64,000 nt of DNA, from positions 1 to 64,000 of the forward strand of contig JAJXZF010000039.1 in assembly GCA_021780225.1 (NCBI GenBank), written 5' to 3'. The position numbers and the translations under genes were made by a program. The notes beneath the pieces were generated by a model, which ran no database searches, was not told the DNA's origin, and saw nothing but the letters and a program-made list of their open reading frames with translations. The stretch comes from Deltaproteobacteria bacterium. GTDB lineage: Bacteria; Desulfobacterota; Binatia; Binatales; Binataceae. Of this stretch, positions 8,532 to 18,123 are shown in pieces (the stretch's first letter is position 1; every line of letters begins with the position of its first letter).

Positions 8532-9002
8532 TTAAATCCGCGGCGCCAGAGCCGACGCGGTCGTCAGCAAAGCGAGCAAATCCAGGATCATCACGGCGCC
8601 GTTGAGCTGTACCGACAAGCGATGCAGCCGGTCGAATTCGGCCTTCCGCGCCGGATCGGGATTGGCCTCTTCGGCCACCGTGCGAATCGCGTCGACCTGC
8701 GGACGCACCACCGCTCCCGCATAAATCGTCAGGCCGAGCGCGACCGTGAGCATCGCCGCCGCGAGTGACCACGCTCCGCGCGGAGCGTGAGAAATCGCAA
8801 AATAAGCGGCGATGATCGCCGAGATCACGCCGGCGACATACCCGAGCATGTAATAGCGCGGGAAAATCGTGCTGACGATTTTCCCCGCGTCCGCTATCCG
8901 CAGGTTGCCGAATATCGCCGGCGCGACAAAGAAAGCGAAAAACGTCATGCCGCCCAGCCACAAAGTCAGGCTCAACAGGTACAAGAAAAGCGTTATGGTC
9001 AT
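8532..9002 (-). CDS. DUF4149/TMEM205-like integral membrane protein
   Basis: Small membrane protein of about 156 residues with four hydrophobic segments: LFLYLLSLTLWLGGMTFFAFFVAP, YMLGYVAGVISAIIAAYFAI, SLAAAMLTVALGLTIYAGAVV and VMILDLLALLTTASAL. The WLGGMTFF and RPQVDAIR patterns match the DUF4149 family, whose function is unknown. I took the ATG at 9002 because the ORF-track start at 9149 reaches back into the upstream DUF2203 gene and adds a non-hydrophobic Arg-rich leader. It lies just upstream of the HAD gene. Confidence 0.7.
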   Translation of the reverse strand: MTITLFLYLLSLTLWLGGMTFFAFFVAPAIFGNLRIADAGKIVSTIFPRYYMLGYVAGVISAIIAAYFAISHAPRGAWSLAAAMLTVALGLTIYAGAVVRPQVDAIRTVAEEANPDPARKAEFDRLHRLSVQLNGAVMILDLLALLTTASALAPRI

Positions 9003-9043
9003 TTTGAAGTTTAACCGCGTGAGAGTCGCCGTTGCGCCGGCGA

Positions 9044-9499
9044 TCAGTTCAGCCAGGTTTTCGGCGCACCGGGTATCGCGCGCCGCTGCCCGAATCCGCC
9101 GTCGATCGGGTGCCATGCGCTGACGCCGGGCTCGCCGTATTGCCAGCAAAGAAAGACGATTTCGTCATCGATTTCGCCCGGAAAATCGATCAAGCCGTGT
9201 TCGATATCCTTGAGAAAGCATCCGAGCTTTTCGATTTCTCCCGCGATTTCCGCGATTTTGCCCGCGTACGGCGCCAGCTCGGGATGCCGCTCGATAATCT
9301 GCTGCAGGCGCATCGCGTCAATTTCCGGCTCGTTATCGATCAATTTGGCGATATTGGCGCGCAATTCATTCGCATTTAGTTGCAAATCGCAAACCAATGC
9401 CGCGAGCGTCGGAATAAGCTCGTTGGCCTCCTCAGGAGTGAAAATTTTGTCAAATGAATGCTTTGACAAGTGCGCCTCGCCGGGATGGCGCGCGGTCAC
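9044..9499 (-). CDS. DUF2203 family protein
   Basis: Uncharacterised cytosolic protein of 151 residues. Family hallmarks are FTPEEANELIPTLAALV at the N-terminus, a helical middle, then GCFLKDIEHGLIDFPG and LCWQYGEPGVSAWHPIDGGFGQR. No catalytic function is established for DUF2203. It lies divergently from lon, with 130 nt between the starts, and upstream of the small membrane protein gene on the same strand. Confidence 0.85.
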   Translation of the reverse strand: MTARHPGEAHLSKHSFDKIFTPEEANELIPTLAALVCDLQLNANELRANIAKLIDNEPEIDAMRLQQIIERHPELAPYAGKIAEIAGEIEKLGCFLKDIEHGLIDFPGEIDDEIVFLCWQYGEPGVSAWHPIDGGFGQRRAIPGAPKTWLN

Positions 9500-9629
9500 A
9501 ATCGTGCTTAATTTCTTTCCAAGGCAAACCGCCTTGTGCCTTCCCGAGACCGTATACTACGTTAACCGAAAGCGGCTGGGAAAGCTTGGGCGGAATCTTT
9601 TTGCCTGAGTGGCGGGGGCATATCCGGAT

Positions 9630-12077
9630 ATGGCAGAACGCGCCAAAAGCGAAAAACGGTTTGAGCCGGAAGAGGACCTGAGCAAGGTCGAACTTCCCGA
9701 GATTTTGCCGGTGTTGCCGCTGCGCGGCATCGTGATCTTTCCGAGCCAGATTCATCCGTTCCTCGTCTCCCGCGCATCCTCGCTCAAACTGATTGAGGAA
9801 TGCGGCAGCGCCTCGAGCATCATCGGTTTGACCGCGCAGAAAAATCCGGAAGAGGAAAATCCCGCGCCCGACGCGCTTTATCCGCGCGGCACGGCGGTGC
9901 GCGTGCTGAAGATGCTCAAGTATCCGGACGAAAGCGTGCGCGTGCTGGTGCAGGGGCTGGCGCGAATCGAAATCCGCGATATTGTCCAGCGCGAACCGTA
10001 TTTCACGGCGCATATCGAGCGGCTGGAGGAAATTTTCAAGCCCGAACGCGAGGCCGAAGCGCTGCAGGCCAATCTGGTCAGTCAATTTTCGAAATTCGTT
10101 TCGCTGGTGCCCTATCTGCCCGACGAATTGCAGGTGATGGCGATGCAGGTGCGCGACCCCGCGCGCCTGACCGACATGGTCGCTTCGTACCTGAAAATCG
10201 CGGTCGAGGAACTTCAGGATCTGCTCTCCACGCTCGAAGTTCGCGCCCGCCTCGAAAAACTGATCGTGATCCTGAGCCGCGAAATCGAGCTGCTCGAACT
10301 CGGCCACAAGATCCAGTCGCAGGTCCAATCCGAGCTGAACAAAAATCAGCGCGAGTATTATTTGCGCCAGCAGCTCAAGGCCATTCAGAAGGAGCTTGGC
10401 GAGGGCGACGCGCGCACCGCGGAAATCGAGGATCTGGAAAAGAAAATCGAAGCGGCCAAAATGTCCGAAGAGGCGCGCAAGGCCGCCGACAAGGAACTCG
10501 AGCGTTTGCGGATGATTCCGCCGGAATCGGCGGAGCATACCGTTGTCCGCACCTATCTCGACTGGCTGGTCAGCCTGCCGTGGAGCGTCTCGACCGAGGA
10601 CAATCTCGACATCCACAACGCGCGCAAGGTTCTGGACGAGGACCATTACGATCTCGAAAAAGTCAAAGAGCGCATCCTTGAATTTCTCGCGGTGCGCAAG
10701 CTGAAGCAGGACACCAAGGGTCCCATCCTGTGCTTCGTCGGACCTCCGGGCACCGGAAAAACCTCTCTCGGACGCTCGATCGCGCGGGCGCTCGGACGAA
10801 AATTCGTGCGGCTTTCGCTCGGCGGCATCCGCGACGAGGCCGAGATTCGCGGCCATCGCCGGACCTATATCGGCTCGCTGCCCGGACGCATAATTCAGGG
10901 ATTGCGCAACGCCGGTTCCAACAATCCGCTGTTCATTCTCGACGAAGTGGACAAGCTCGGCGCGGATTTCCGCGGCGACCCGGCGTCGGCGCTGCTCGAA
11001 GTGCTCGATCCCGAGCAGAACAACACCTTCGCCGATCATTATCTCGACGTGCCGTTCGATCTGTCGCGCGTCCTCTTTCTGACCACGGCCAACGTGCTCG
11101 ACACGATTCCGCCGGCCCTGCGCGATCGGATGGAGGTGCTTGAGCTGCCGGGCTACACCGAGGAGGAAAAGCTCAAAATCGTTCAGCGCTACCTGATTCC
11201 GCGCGAGCTTGGGGAAAACGGGCTTGGCGATCGCAAGATCGAATTCGCGACGGAGGCGGTGGCGGAGATTATCCGCAGCTACACGCGCGAAGCGGGACTG
11301 CGCAATCTTCAGCGCGAAATCGCGCGAATTTGCCGGAAAATCGCCCGCTCGGTCACCGAAGGCGAGGCGGCGCCCGAGACCATCGCGCCCGATATGCTCA
11401 AGAAGTACCTCGGACCGCCGAAGTTCTTCGCCGAAGTCGCCGAGCGCACCAACGAGCCCGGCGTGGCGACCGGACTGGCATGGACGCCCAACGGCGGCGA
11501 CATCATTTTTATCGAAAGCACGCGGATGACCGGCCAGAAGGGACTGACGCTGACCGGCTCGCTGGGCGACGTGATGAAAGAATCGGCGCAGGCCGCGCTT
11601 TCCTACATCCGTTCGCGGGCGGACCGGCTCGGCGTGGCGGCCGACTTCTTCGATAAATCCGACCTGCATATTCACGTCCCCGCCGGCGCGATTCCCAAGG
11701 ACGGTCCGTCGGCGGGCGTCACGATCGCGGCGTCGCTCGCTTCGCTCCTGACCGGTCGTCCGGCCCGCGCCGACGTGGCGATGACCGGCGAGATCACGCT
11801 GCGCGGCAAGGTGCTGCCGGTGGGCGGAATCAAGGAAAAGGTGCTGGCCGCGCGCCGCGCCGGAATTCATACCGTGATTCTGCCGCGCCGCAACGAGAGC
11901 GACCTCGAGGACATTCCGCCCGAGGTCCGCGCCGAGATGCAGACAATCTTCGTTGACACGGTGGACGAAGTGCTTGACCATGCGCTGCGCGCCGCGCCAG
12001 CCAGAGGCGACGGCGCGGTCGAGGTCGGGCGCGCCGCCGAAAAGCCGGCCGCCGCGGCCGCCGGACGGGCGGCGTAA
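9630..12077 (+). CDS. lon: ATP-dependent endopeptidase La (Lon protease)
   Basis: Homo-oligomeric AAA+ protease that degrades misfolded and regulatory proteins in the cytoplasm. The N-terminal substrate-recognition domain begins at [17 protein letters not shown], a coiled coil contains [18 protein letters not shown], Walker A is [13 protein letters not shown] and Walker [11 protein letters not shown]. The protease domain carries the catalytic Ser in [12 protein letters not shown] and the Lys in [14 protein letters not shown]. Length is about 815 residues. ATG 9630 is preferred; the GTG at 9609 would add seven residues. The Ala/Gly-rich C-terminal tail (about 25 residues) is unconserved. A large minus-strand ORF opposite is a shadow. 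Confidence 0.97.
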   Translation: MAERAKSEKRFEPEEDLSKVELPEILPVLPLRGIVIFPSQIHPFLVSRASSLKLIEECGSASSIIGLTAQKNPEEENPAPDALYPRGTAVRVLKMLKYPDESVRVLVQGLARIEIRDIVQREPYFTAHIERLEEIFKPEREAEALQANLVSQFSKFVSLVPYLPDELQVMAMQVRDPARLTDMVASYLKIAVEELQDLLSTLEVRARLEKLIVILSREIELLELGHKIQSQVQSELNKNQREYYLRQQLKAIQKELGEGDARTAEIEDLEKKIEAAKMSEEARKAADKELERLRMIPPESAEHTVVRTYLDWLVSLPWSVSTEDNLDIHNARKVLDEDHYDLEKVKERILEFLAVRKLKQDTKGPILCFVGPPGTGKTSLGRSIARALGRKFVRLSLGGIRDEAEIRGHRRTYIGSLPGRIIQGLRNAGSNNPLFILDEVDKLGADFRGDPASALLEVLDPEQNNTFADHYLDVPFDLSRVLFLTTANVLDTIPPALRDRMEVLELPGYTEEEKLKIVQRYLIPRELGENGLGDRKIEFATEAVAEIIRSYTREAGLRNLQREIARICRKIARSVTEGEAAPETIAPDMLKKYLGPPKFFAEVAERTNEPGVATGLAWTPNGGDIIFIESTRMTGQKGLTLTGSLGDVMKESAQAALSYIRSRADRLGVAADFFDKSDLHIHVPAGAIPKDGPSAGVTIAASLASLLTGRPARADVAMTGEITLRGKVLPVGGIKEKVLAARRAGIHTVILPRRNESDLEDIPPEVRAEMQTIFVDTVDEVLDHALRAAPARGDGAVEVGRAAEKPAAAAAGRAA

Positions 12078-12250
12078 ATTACGGATCTGGCCACGGAAAG
12101 CGGCCCTCGCTTGACCGGCGCCGCTCCGCTCCGTACATCAATGCCATCAATGGCGTGAGCTTGGCTCCGCGGTTCGCCGCATCGTCGATTTTGGATGGAT
12201 CCCGATTTATTGGCGCACGGCGCCAGCGCACCCGCGCGCTTTGACTTGAT

Positions 12251-13717
12251 ATGCGTATCGCGATCGTTGCGGCCGAAATCGGGCCGTGGGCAAAGGCCGG
12301 CGGACTCGCCGACGTAATCGGCGCGTTGCCGCGCGCGCTCGCCCGGCGCGGCGCCGAGGTGTGCGTGATTGCGCCGGCCTATCCCGCGCTGACAGCGGCG
12401 CTGGAAACGCATCCAATCGGAGATACCCGCTCCATCGAGATGGGCGGCGCCGGCGAATCGTATCGCGTACTCGGCGCCAGGACGCCCGCCGGTATTCCGC
12501 TTTACCTGATCGACCATCCGGGAATGTTCGGCCGGGCCGGGATTTACGACGAAAACGGCAAGGAATACAGCGACAACGTGCGCCGCTTCGTTTTTTTTGG
12601 ACGGGCGGCCGCGGCCGTGGCGGCCGACCTTGTCCGTCCGGACCTGATTCACGCGCACGATTGGCACGCCGCGGCGACGGTGCTCGCGATGCGCGCGGAG
12701 CCGGCGCTGCGCGATCGCATGAAATCCACGCTCGCCGTCTTCACGATCCACAACCTTGCTTTTCAGGGAATTTTCGAAAGCCACGATTTTCCGCTGCTGG
12801 GCGTCGATTGGCCGTGGTACAGCGTCGAGGTGCTGGAATTCTGGGGCCGCGTAAACCTGATGAAGGGCGCGATCGTGCTGGCCGACGGCGTAACGACCGT
12901 CAGCCCCACTTACGCATGGGAAATCGCGCACGATCCCGAGCTGGGCTTCGGTCTTGACGGCGTGCTGCGGGCCAAGCGCGACCATCTGATCGGCATTCTC
13001 AACGGCGCTGATTACGACGAATGGGATCCGGCGCGCGACCGTTTTATACCGAAGCCCTATTCGCCGCGCCGCCGCGCCAACAAAAAATTCTGCCTCGACG
13101 TGCTCCGCGACGATCTCGATCTGCCGCATCCCGCAAAAGCTGCCGCCGTGCCGATGATCGGGATGGTCACGCGGCTGACGCCGCAGAAAGGCGTCGATAT
13201 TCTGGCGGGCGCGCTCGACTCGCTCATGGCGCTCGAAATCCAATTGGTCATGCTGGCGAGCGGAGACCCGGCGCTGGAAAAGATTTTTCAGGCGGCCGTC
13301 GATCGCCATCCCGATCGGATGCGCTTGATCGCCGGATTCGACAACGCGCTCGCCCATCGGATTATGGCGGCGAGCAACATGTTCCTGATGCCTTCGCGGT
13401 TCGAGCCTTGCGGACTGACCCAGATGTACGCATTGCGGTACGGCGCCGCGCCGATCGTGCGCGCCACGGGCGGACTGCGGGATACGGTAAGCGAATTCAA
13501 TCCGCGCACGCGCGCCGGCAACGGCTTCCTGTTCGCCGACTACGACGCGGCCGCGCTGAGCGATGCGGTTGCGCGCGCGGTCGCGATTTTCCGCCATCCG
13601 GCGAAATGGCAGCTGCTGGTCGGCAATTGTTTCCGCAGCGACTATTCGTGGGATCGCGCCGCCGAACATTACCTGCGATTGTTCGAACAACTGCGCGCGG
13701 AGCGCGGCGCGGTATGA
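12251..13717 (+). CDS. glgA: Glycogen synthase (ADP-glucose type)
   Basis: GT5 glycosyltransferase that transfers glucose from ADP-glucose to glycogen. The N-terminal domain shows AAEIGPWAKAGGLADVIGALP, containing the KxGGL nucleotide-binding motif, and HDWHAAATVLAMR. The C-terminal domain has PSRFEPCGLTQMYALRYG and the TGGLRDTV signature. At 488 residues the protein is full length. Its stop overlaps the start of RNase HI (ATGA), so the two are translationally coupled. No other glycogen genes are present in the window. Confidence 0.95.
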   Translation: MRIAIVAAEIGPWAKAGGLADVIGALPRALARRGAEVCVIAPAYPALTAALETHPIGDTRSIEMGGAGESYRVLGARTPAGIPLYLIDHPGMFGRAGIYDENGKEYSDNVRRFVFFGRAAAAVAADLVRPDLIHAHDWHAAATVLAMRAEPALRDRMKSTLAVFTIHNLAFQGIFESHDFPLLGVDWPWYSVEVLEFWGRVNLMKGAIVLADGVTTVSPTYAWEIAHDPELGFGLDGVLRAKRDHLIGILNGADYDEWDPARDRFIPKPYSPRRRANKKFCLDVLRDDLDLPHPAKAAAVPMIGMVTRLTPQKGVDILAGALDSLMALEIQLVMLASGDPALEKIFQAAVDRHPDRMRLIAGFDNALAHRIMAASNMFLMPSRFEPCGLTQMYALRYGAAPIVRATGGLRDTVSEFNPRTRAGNGFLFADYDAAALSDAVARAVAIFRHPAKWQLLVGNCFRSDYSWDRAAEHYLRLFEQLRAERGAV

Positions 13718-14388
13718 GCGCCGGCGCAGCGCCGGGAGCGCAAACCTACCATGTCTATGCCGACGGCTCGTGTCTTGGAAATCCCGGACCGGGCGGATGG
13801 GCCGCGGTGATTGTCAAGCCTGACGGAGCCTCGCGGACGATCTACGGCGGCGATCCCTCGACCACCAACAATCGGATGGAACTGACGGCCGCGATCGAAG
13901 GCCTGCGCGTGATACCGGCCGGCGCGCGCGTCGTCATGCGCAGCGACAGCCAGTATCTCGTCAAGACCATGACGCTCGGCTGGAAGCGCAACATGAACTC
14001 CGACTTGTGGCTCAAGCTGGACCATGAAGCCGGCGAGCGTAAAGTGCGTTTCGAATGGGTAGAAGGCCATGCCGGCGACCCGCTCAACGAACAGGCCGAC
14101 CGGCAGGCGCGCGCGGCTGCCGCGATCGCCGGCAAATCCGGGCGCGTGCACTACCACGGCTTGCCGATCGTCGCGGAAGAGCCGCCCGCACCCGCCGCCG
14201 CGGAATTCGGCGACGAGGACGCGACGGTGCGTGAATTGCGTCCGCTGCTGGCCGCGGGAGAAAGCGTGCGCAAATGCGCCGGATGCGGCCATGCATTCGT
14301 AGCCGCCGCGGATCGATCAGGCCGCTACTGCCCGCTCGCGCCGTGCCAGCTCAAAGCGCGGCGCCCGGCGCTTCATAGAAAAAAATAG
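13714..14388 (+). CDS. rnhA: Ribonuclease HI with C-terminal Cys-cluster extension
   Basis: Cleaves the RNA strand of RNA-DNA hybrids. The RNase H core occupies residues 10-140: YADGSCLGNPGPGGWA, NNRMELTAAIEGL, MRSDSQYLVKTM and VEGHAGDPLNEQADRQAR supply the acidic catalytic residues and the active-site His region. About 80 further residues follow, ending in KCAGCGHAF and YCPLAPCQLK, a CxxC/CxxxxC pattern like a small zinc ribbon, which most RNase HI proteins lack. I placed the start at the ATG overlapping the glgA stop; the ORF-track start at 13021 is only the open frame inside glgA. Confidence 0.9.
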   Translation: MSAGAAPGAQTYHVYADGSCLGNPGPGGWAAVIVKPDGASRTIYGGDPSTTNNRMELTAAIEGLRVIPAGARVVMRSDSQYLVKTMTLGWKRNMNSDLWLKLDHEAGERKVRFEWVEGHAGDPLNEQADRQARAAAAIAGKSGRVHYHGLPIVAEEPPAPAAAEFGDEDATVRELRPLLAAGESVRKCAGCGHAFVAAADRSGRYCPLAPCQLKARRPALHRKK

Positions 14389-14411
14389 GCCGGCGCGAAA
14401 TCCGCGGGCGG

Positions 14412-15431
14412 TCAGGGTTTGTCCGATCTCGCCGGTGTCGCCGATACCGCCGCTGGCGCCATAGCGGCGGCCGCGGGTTTGGCCTCTTTCGCCGCATCCG
14501 GGCGCGCGTCGCCGCCGCCGTTCGGATGGCTAATCACGCTCATCGCGGTCGCGATCATGCCCGCCATATCAGCCATATTCGCGGGCAGGATAAGAGTGTT
14601 GGTCTCCTTGGCGAGATTTCCGAACTGAGCGATATAGTCGCTCGCGACGCGATATTGCACGGCTTCGAATCCGCCCGGACCCGCAATCGCCTCGGCGACG
14701 GCGCGGATTCCTTCCGCCGTGGCGGTGGCCACGGCGCGAATCGCGGCGGCCTTGCCCTCCGACTCCTTGATGAGCTGCTGCTTTTCGCCCTCGGCGCGAT
14801 TGATCACCGCTTCGCGCATGCCTTCGGATCGATTGATCGCGGCGGCGCGCTCGCCCTCGGATTGGAGCACGGCGGCGCGTTTTTCGCGCTCCGCCCGCAT
14901 CTGCTTTTCCATCGCTTCAAGAATATCGGCGGGCGGCCGGATGGTTTTGATTTCGTAGCGGAACACCTTTACGCCCCACGCTTCAGACGCCTTGTCGATT
15001 TCCGTGACGACGTTGGCGTTGATGTGCGCGCGTTCCTCGAAGGTGTGATCGAGTTCGATTTTGCCGATTTCGCTGCGCAGCGTCGTCTGCGCGAGTTGTT
15101 CGATCGCGAAGCGAAGGTTCGAGATGCCGTAGGTGGCGCGCTCGGCGTCGACGACCTTGTAGTAGAGGATGCCATCGACGTGAACCATCACGTTGTCTTT
15201 GGTGATGCAATCCTGCTCAGCGATGGTCGCGGCGACCTCGCGCAGATCGACCATCGCGCGCACCGTGTCGATAAAGGGCATAAGGATTTGCAGTCCGCCA
15301 TAGGCCACGCGCTCGAACCGTCCAAGGCGCTCGATAATCCACGCGCTCTGCTGATCGACCACGCGCACGCTGGTGAGCAAAATGTAGATGATCAAAATCG
15401 CCAGCAATCCGCCGATAACGAGTCCGGTCAT
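14412..15431 (-). CDS. SPFH/Band 7 (stomatin/paraslipin) protein
   Basis: Membrane scaffold protein. An N-terminal hydrophobic anchor (GLLAILIIYILLTSV) precedes the SPFH domain beginning RVVDQQSAWIIERLGRFERV, and a long Ala/Glu/Arg-rich coiled coil (MEKQMRAEREKRAAVLQSEG) supports oligomerisation. The C-terminal tail is Ala/Pro-rich. At 339 residues it matches paraslipin-type proteins. The NfeD-like gene lies 19 nt upstream on the same strand, the classic stomatin-NfeD pairing, which suggests a joint role in membrane microdomains or membrane-protein quality control. Confidence 0.9.
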   Translation of the reverse strand: MTGLVIGGLLAILIIYILLTSVRVVDQQSAWIIERLGRFERVAYGGLQILMPFIDTVRAMVDLREVAATIAEQDCITKDNVMVHVDGILYYKVVDAERATYGISNLRFAIEQLAQTTLRSEIGKIELDHTFEERAHINANVVTEIDKASEAWGVKVFRYEIKTIRPPADILEAMEKQMRAEREKRAAVLQSEGERAAAINRSEGMREAVINRAEGEKQQLIKESEGKAAAIRAVATATAEGIRAVAEAIAGPGGFEAVQYRVASDYIAQFGNLAKETNTLILPANMADMAGMIATAMSVISHPNGGGDARPDAAKEAKPAAAAMAPAAVSATPARSDKP

Positions 15432-15450
15432 GGTTGTCTTCCCTATTCCT

Positions 15451-15885
15451 TCATTCAGGACGCAGCCACAGCGTCAAACCCTCGACGCGCTGCACGCGGC
15501 ATCGCTGCCCCTTGCGAATCACGGAGGCGCCGGCGTTCCGCGCCGTCCACATCGAACCGCGCATTTCCGCACGTCCGACGCCTTCGGCGGTCATGTCCGC
15601 GTCGGGCGTGGCCACCTCGCCAATCAGGTAATCCATATCGGCGGCCGGGCCGCGATTCGCGCGGAAATGCCCCAACAGCGGTTTGCGCAGCGCCAGCAGA
15701 ATAATCACGGTCAGCGCCGCGAAGAGGATCCATTGCGACCAGTGCGGCGGCGCCGATAGCAGCAGCGTCGCGATCGCGACAATAAAAGCGGCCAGGCCGG
15801 CGCAGAAGAGCGAAAAATCATGCGTGAAATGAAGTTCGATCGCGACACACGCGATTCCAAGGATAATCCACGCCCACCAGACCAT
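15451..15885 (-). CDS. NfeD-like short membrane protein
   Basis: Short NfeD protein of about 144 residues, lacking the ClpP-like protease domain of long forms. Two to three hydrophobic segments (WWAWIILGIACVAIELHF, LFCAGLAAFIVAIATLLL, WILFAALTVIILLAL) are followed by a C-terminal OB-fold containing IGEVATPDADMTAEGVGRAE and GQRCRVQRVEGLTLWLRP. I chose the ATG at 15885 because the upstream extension is not hydrophobic or conserved. It pairs with the adjacent SPFH gene. Confidence 0.87.
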   Translation of the reverse strand: MVWWAWIILGIACVAIELHFTHDFSLFCAGLAAFIVAIATLLLSAPPHWSQWILFAALTVIILLALRKPLLGHFRANRGPAADMDYLIGEVATPDADMTAEGVGRAEMRGSMWTARNAGASVIRKGQRCRVQRVEGLTLWLRPE

Positions 15886-15965
15886 CGCTTGACTCCTAAT
15901 CTCCCGCGTCCAACAAGGATCGTCGCGCATGGCGCGTCTGAGTGTCAATCAGGTGCGCGGCCGCG

Positions 15966-17084
15966 TCATAGCGTGCGTTTCAGATTCAATCCGGCGAGCA
16001 CCATCATGATCACGGTAAAGATGAACAGGAACCCAACGTCGCCGCTGATCGCGCCGAAGTCCGCGCCCTTGAAAAGGATCGATTTGAGGGCCGCCACGGC
16101 GTGAGTTTCCGGATTATAAGCCGCGAAGGCGCGCAGCCACGGCGGGAAGCTTTCAACCGGATAAACGGCGCCGCTCGGAAAGAAAAGAATTACGTTGAGA
16201 AACCCGGCGGATGCGCCAACGATGCGCGGATTGTCCGCACGCGCCAGCAACGCGAAGGTCATCGCGAGAATTCCCGTGGCGCCGAGAACGATGATTCCGC
16301 ACAGCATCAGGAAGGCGCGAAACCCGCCCACGATCGTCGCGCCGGTAATCAGCAGGCCCGCGACGAGCACGATGATCGCCGCCACGCTGGTGACCAGCAC
16401 GCTGCTGCCGAGCACGCCGCCGGCGACGTTCCATCGCGTCAGCGGCGTCACCAGGTAGCATTCGGTCAGGCCCATGAAGCGGTCCATCACCCAGTTGAAG
16501 ACCCCGGAAACCAGCGAGCCCATGAACAGCGCCATCACGATTACGCCGGGGATCAGCGAGCGATCGTAATCGACGGTGATGAAAAGATTGCTCGGGCGCA
16601 GCACGATTTCGTCGAGCTTGGGTTCGCGCGCGGTTACGAATCCGGCGCGGAGCGTCGCGACCGCCTGATTCAGCAGCGCTTCGATCGTCGCGGCGCTGAT
16701 CGTATCGACGTTGTCGCAGAACAATCCAATCTCGCCGATCCGGCCCTCATCGATGTTGTGGCTGAAATCGTGCGGGATCACGACAGCGGCCTTGTAACGT
16801 CCTTCGCGGACCTGCTCGATCGCCGTCGCCCGATCGCTTTCATAAGTGATAGTGACGGTTTTGGGACCGGCGGCGAGCGCCTGCAGCTTTTCCATCATCC
16901 GCACGGCCCACGGACCGCTGTCTTCGCTCACGATCACGACCGGCAGATGTTTCAGCACGCCCTGAAACGAATTTCCGAATATGACCAGATAGATCACGGG
17001 CAGCATCACGCTGGTCAACAACGTCATCGGATTGCGCGAGAGCTTGAGCAGATCGCGCCGCATGACCGCCCACGTCTTCAGCAT
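15966..17084 (-). CDS. ABC-2 type transporter permease
   Basis: Membrane subunit of an ABC exporter. An N-terminal helix (LLTSVMLPVIYLVIFGNSF) is followed by a large extracytoplasmic loop of about 150 residues, then five hydrophobic segments, including SLIPGVIVMALFMGSLVSGVFNW and FPSGAVYPVESFPPWLRAFAAYNPETHAV, typical of the DrrB/YhhJ group. I chose the ATG at 17084 (MLKTWAVMRRDLLKLSRNP); the longer ORF overlaps the ATPase gene and is implausible. It works with the adjacent ATPase and HlyD-type proteins. The substrate is unknown. Confidence 0.87.
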   Translation of the reverse strand: MLKTWAVMRRDLLKLSRNPMTLLTSVMLPVIYLVIFGNSFQGVLKHLPVVIVSEDSGPWAVRMMEKLQALAAGPKTVTITYESDRATAIEQVREGRYKAAVVIPHDFSHNIDEGRIGEIGLFCDNVDTISAATIEALLNQAVATLRAGFVTAREPKLDEIVLRPSNLFITVDYDRSLIPGVIVMALFMGSLVSGVFNWVMDRFMGLTECYLVTPLTRWNVAGGVLGSSVLVTSVAAIIVLVAGLLITGATIVGGFRAFLMLCGIIVLGATGILAMTFALLARADNPRIVGASAGFLNVILFFPSGAVYPVESFPPWLRAFAAYNPETHAVAALKSILFKGADFGAISGDVGFLFIFTVIMMVLAGLNLKRTL

Positions 17085-17106
17085 CCGCGGCTCCGCACCG
17101 GCTCGA

Positions 17107-18123
17107 TCATCGTCCCGGCGGACGCGGCATGCCCATCGACATGCTGAAAAAGCCGGGCTTGCGCGCGGTTTCATCGCGCAAACGCCGGCCGGTGAACTGG
17201 ATAAACACGTCCTCCAGGGACATCCGCTCAAGCCGAATCGACGCGACGTGCAGGCCGGCTTCGTCCAGCGCCGCGATCAGGCGCGGCATCACCCGCGCGC
17301 CGTCGTCGACGGTCACGACAATTTGTCCGGCCTGGTCGCGCGCGACCGCGAGCGCGTATGCCTGCGCTTTGACCAGGGCGACCGCCCGATCGCTGTCGCC
17401 CGTGACTTCGAGTTCGATCCGGTCGGATCCTTTGACCATGGTTTTCAGTTCGGCCGGCGATCCGAGCGCGATAATTTTACCGCCATCGACGATCGCGATG
17501 CGGTCGCACAGCGCTTCGGCTTCGTCCATGTAATGAGTGGTCAGCGAAATCGTGAGGCCGGTCTGGCCCCGGATTGCTTCGAGCAGGTCCCACACCGCGC
17601 GGCGGCTTTGCGGATCGAGGCCGATGGTCGGCTCGTCAAGGAATAAAACCTCGGGCGAATGAATCAAGCCGCGCGCGATTTCAAGCCGCCTTCGCATCCC
17701 GCCCGAGTAGGTCGCCACCAGATCGTCGGCGCGTTCGCTGAGACCGACCAGCCGCAGCAGCTCGCGCGCCCGCTGATGACGAATTCGGCGATGAATCCCG
17801 TAGAATTCGCCGTAGATATCGACGTTTTCCCATCCGGTCAGATCGAGGTCCGAAGTCAACGCTTGAGGTATGACGCCGATGCGTTCGCGCACGCGCTCGG
17901 GACGGCGCGTGACGTCGGCGCCGGCGACGGTCGCTTCGCCGGCGGTCGGCGTAATCAGCGTCGTGAGCATCCGGGTGAGCGTGGTTTTTCCCGCACCGTT
18001 GGGACCGAGCACGCCGAAGAGCTCGCCGCGGCGCACTTCAAAATTAACCGCGTCGACCGCGGTGAACGCGCCGAAGCGTTTAGTCAGTCCGCGCGCGGAT
18101 ATCGCCGGTCCGTTGGCTTCCAT
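17107..18123 (-). CDS. ABC transporter ATP-binding protein (DrrA-type)
   Basis: Cytoplasmic ATPase of the exporter. Walker A is GPNGAGKTTLTRML, the signature YSGGMRRRLEIARGL, Walker B LFLDEPTIGLDPQSRRAVW and the H-loop TTHYMDEAEAL. A C-terminal domain of about 90 residues follows, as in DrrA/CcmA relatives. The start is placed at ATG 18123 (MEANGPAISARGL); a start at 18135 adds four residues. Its 5' end overlaps the 3' end of the HlyD gene by about 44 nt, indicating tight co-expression with HlyD and the permease. Confidence 0.93.
   Translation of the reverse strand: MEANGPAISARGLTKRFGAFTAVDAVNFEVRRGELFGVLGPNGAGKTTLTRMLTTLITPTAGEATVAGADVTRRPERVRERIGVIPQALTSDLDLTGWENVDIYGEFYGIHRRIRHQRARELLRLVGLSERADDLVATYSGGMRRRLEIARGLIHSPEVLFLDEPTIGLDPQSRRAVWDLLEAIRGQTGLTISLTTHYMDEAEALCDRIAIVDGGKIIALGSPAELKTMVKGSDRIELEVTGDSDRAVALVKAQAYALAVARDQAGQIVVTVDDGARVMPRLIAALDEAGLHVASIRLERMSLEDVFIQFTGRRLRDETARKPGFFSMSMGMPRPPGR

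Noticed and set aside
9450-11981. 843-codon minus-strand ORF
   Set aside because: Antisense to lon. Its apparent repeats of His, Gln and Asp come from the reverse complement of lon codons.
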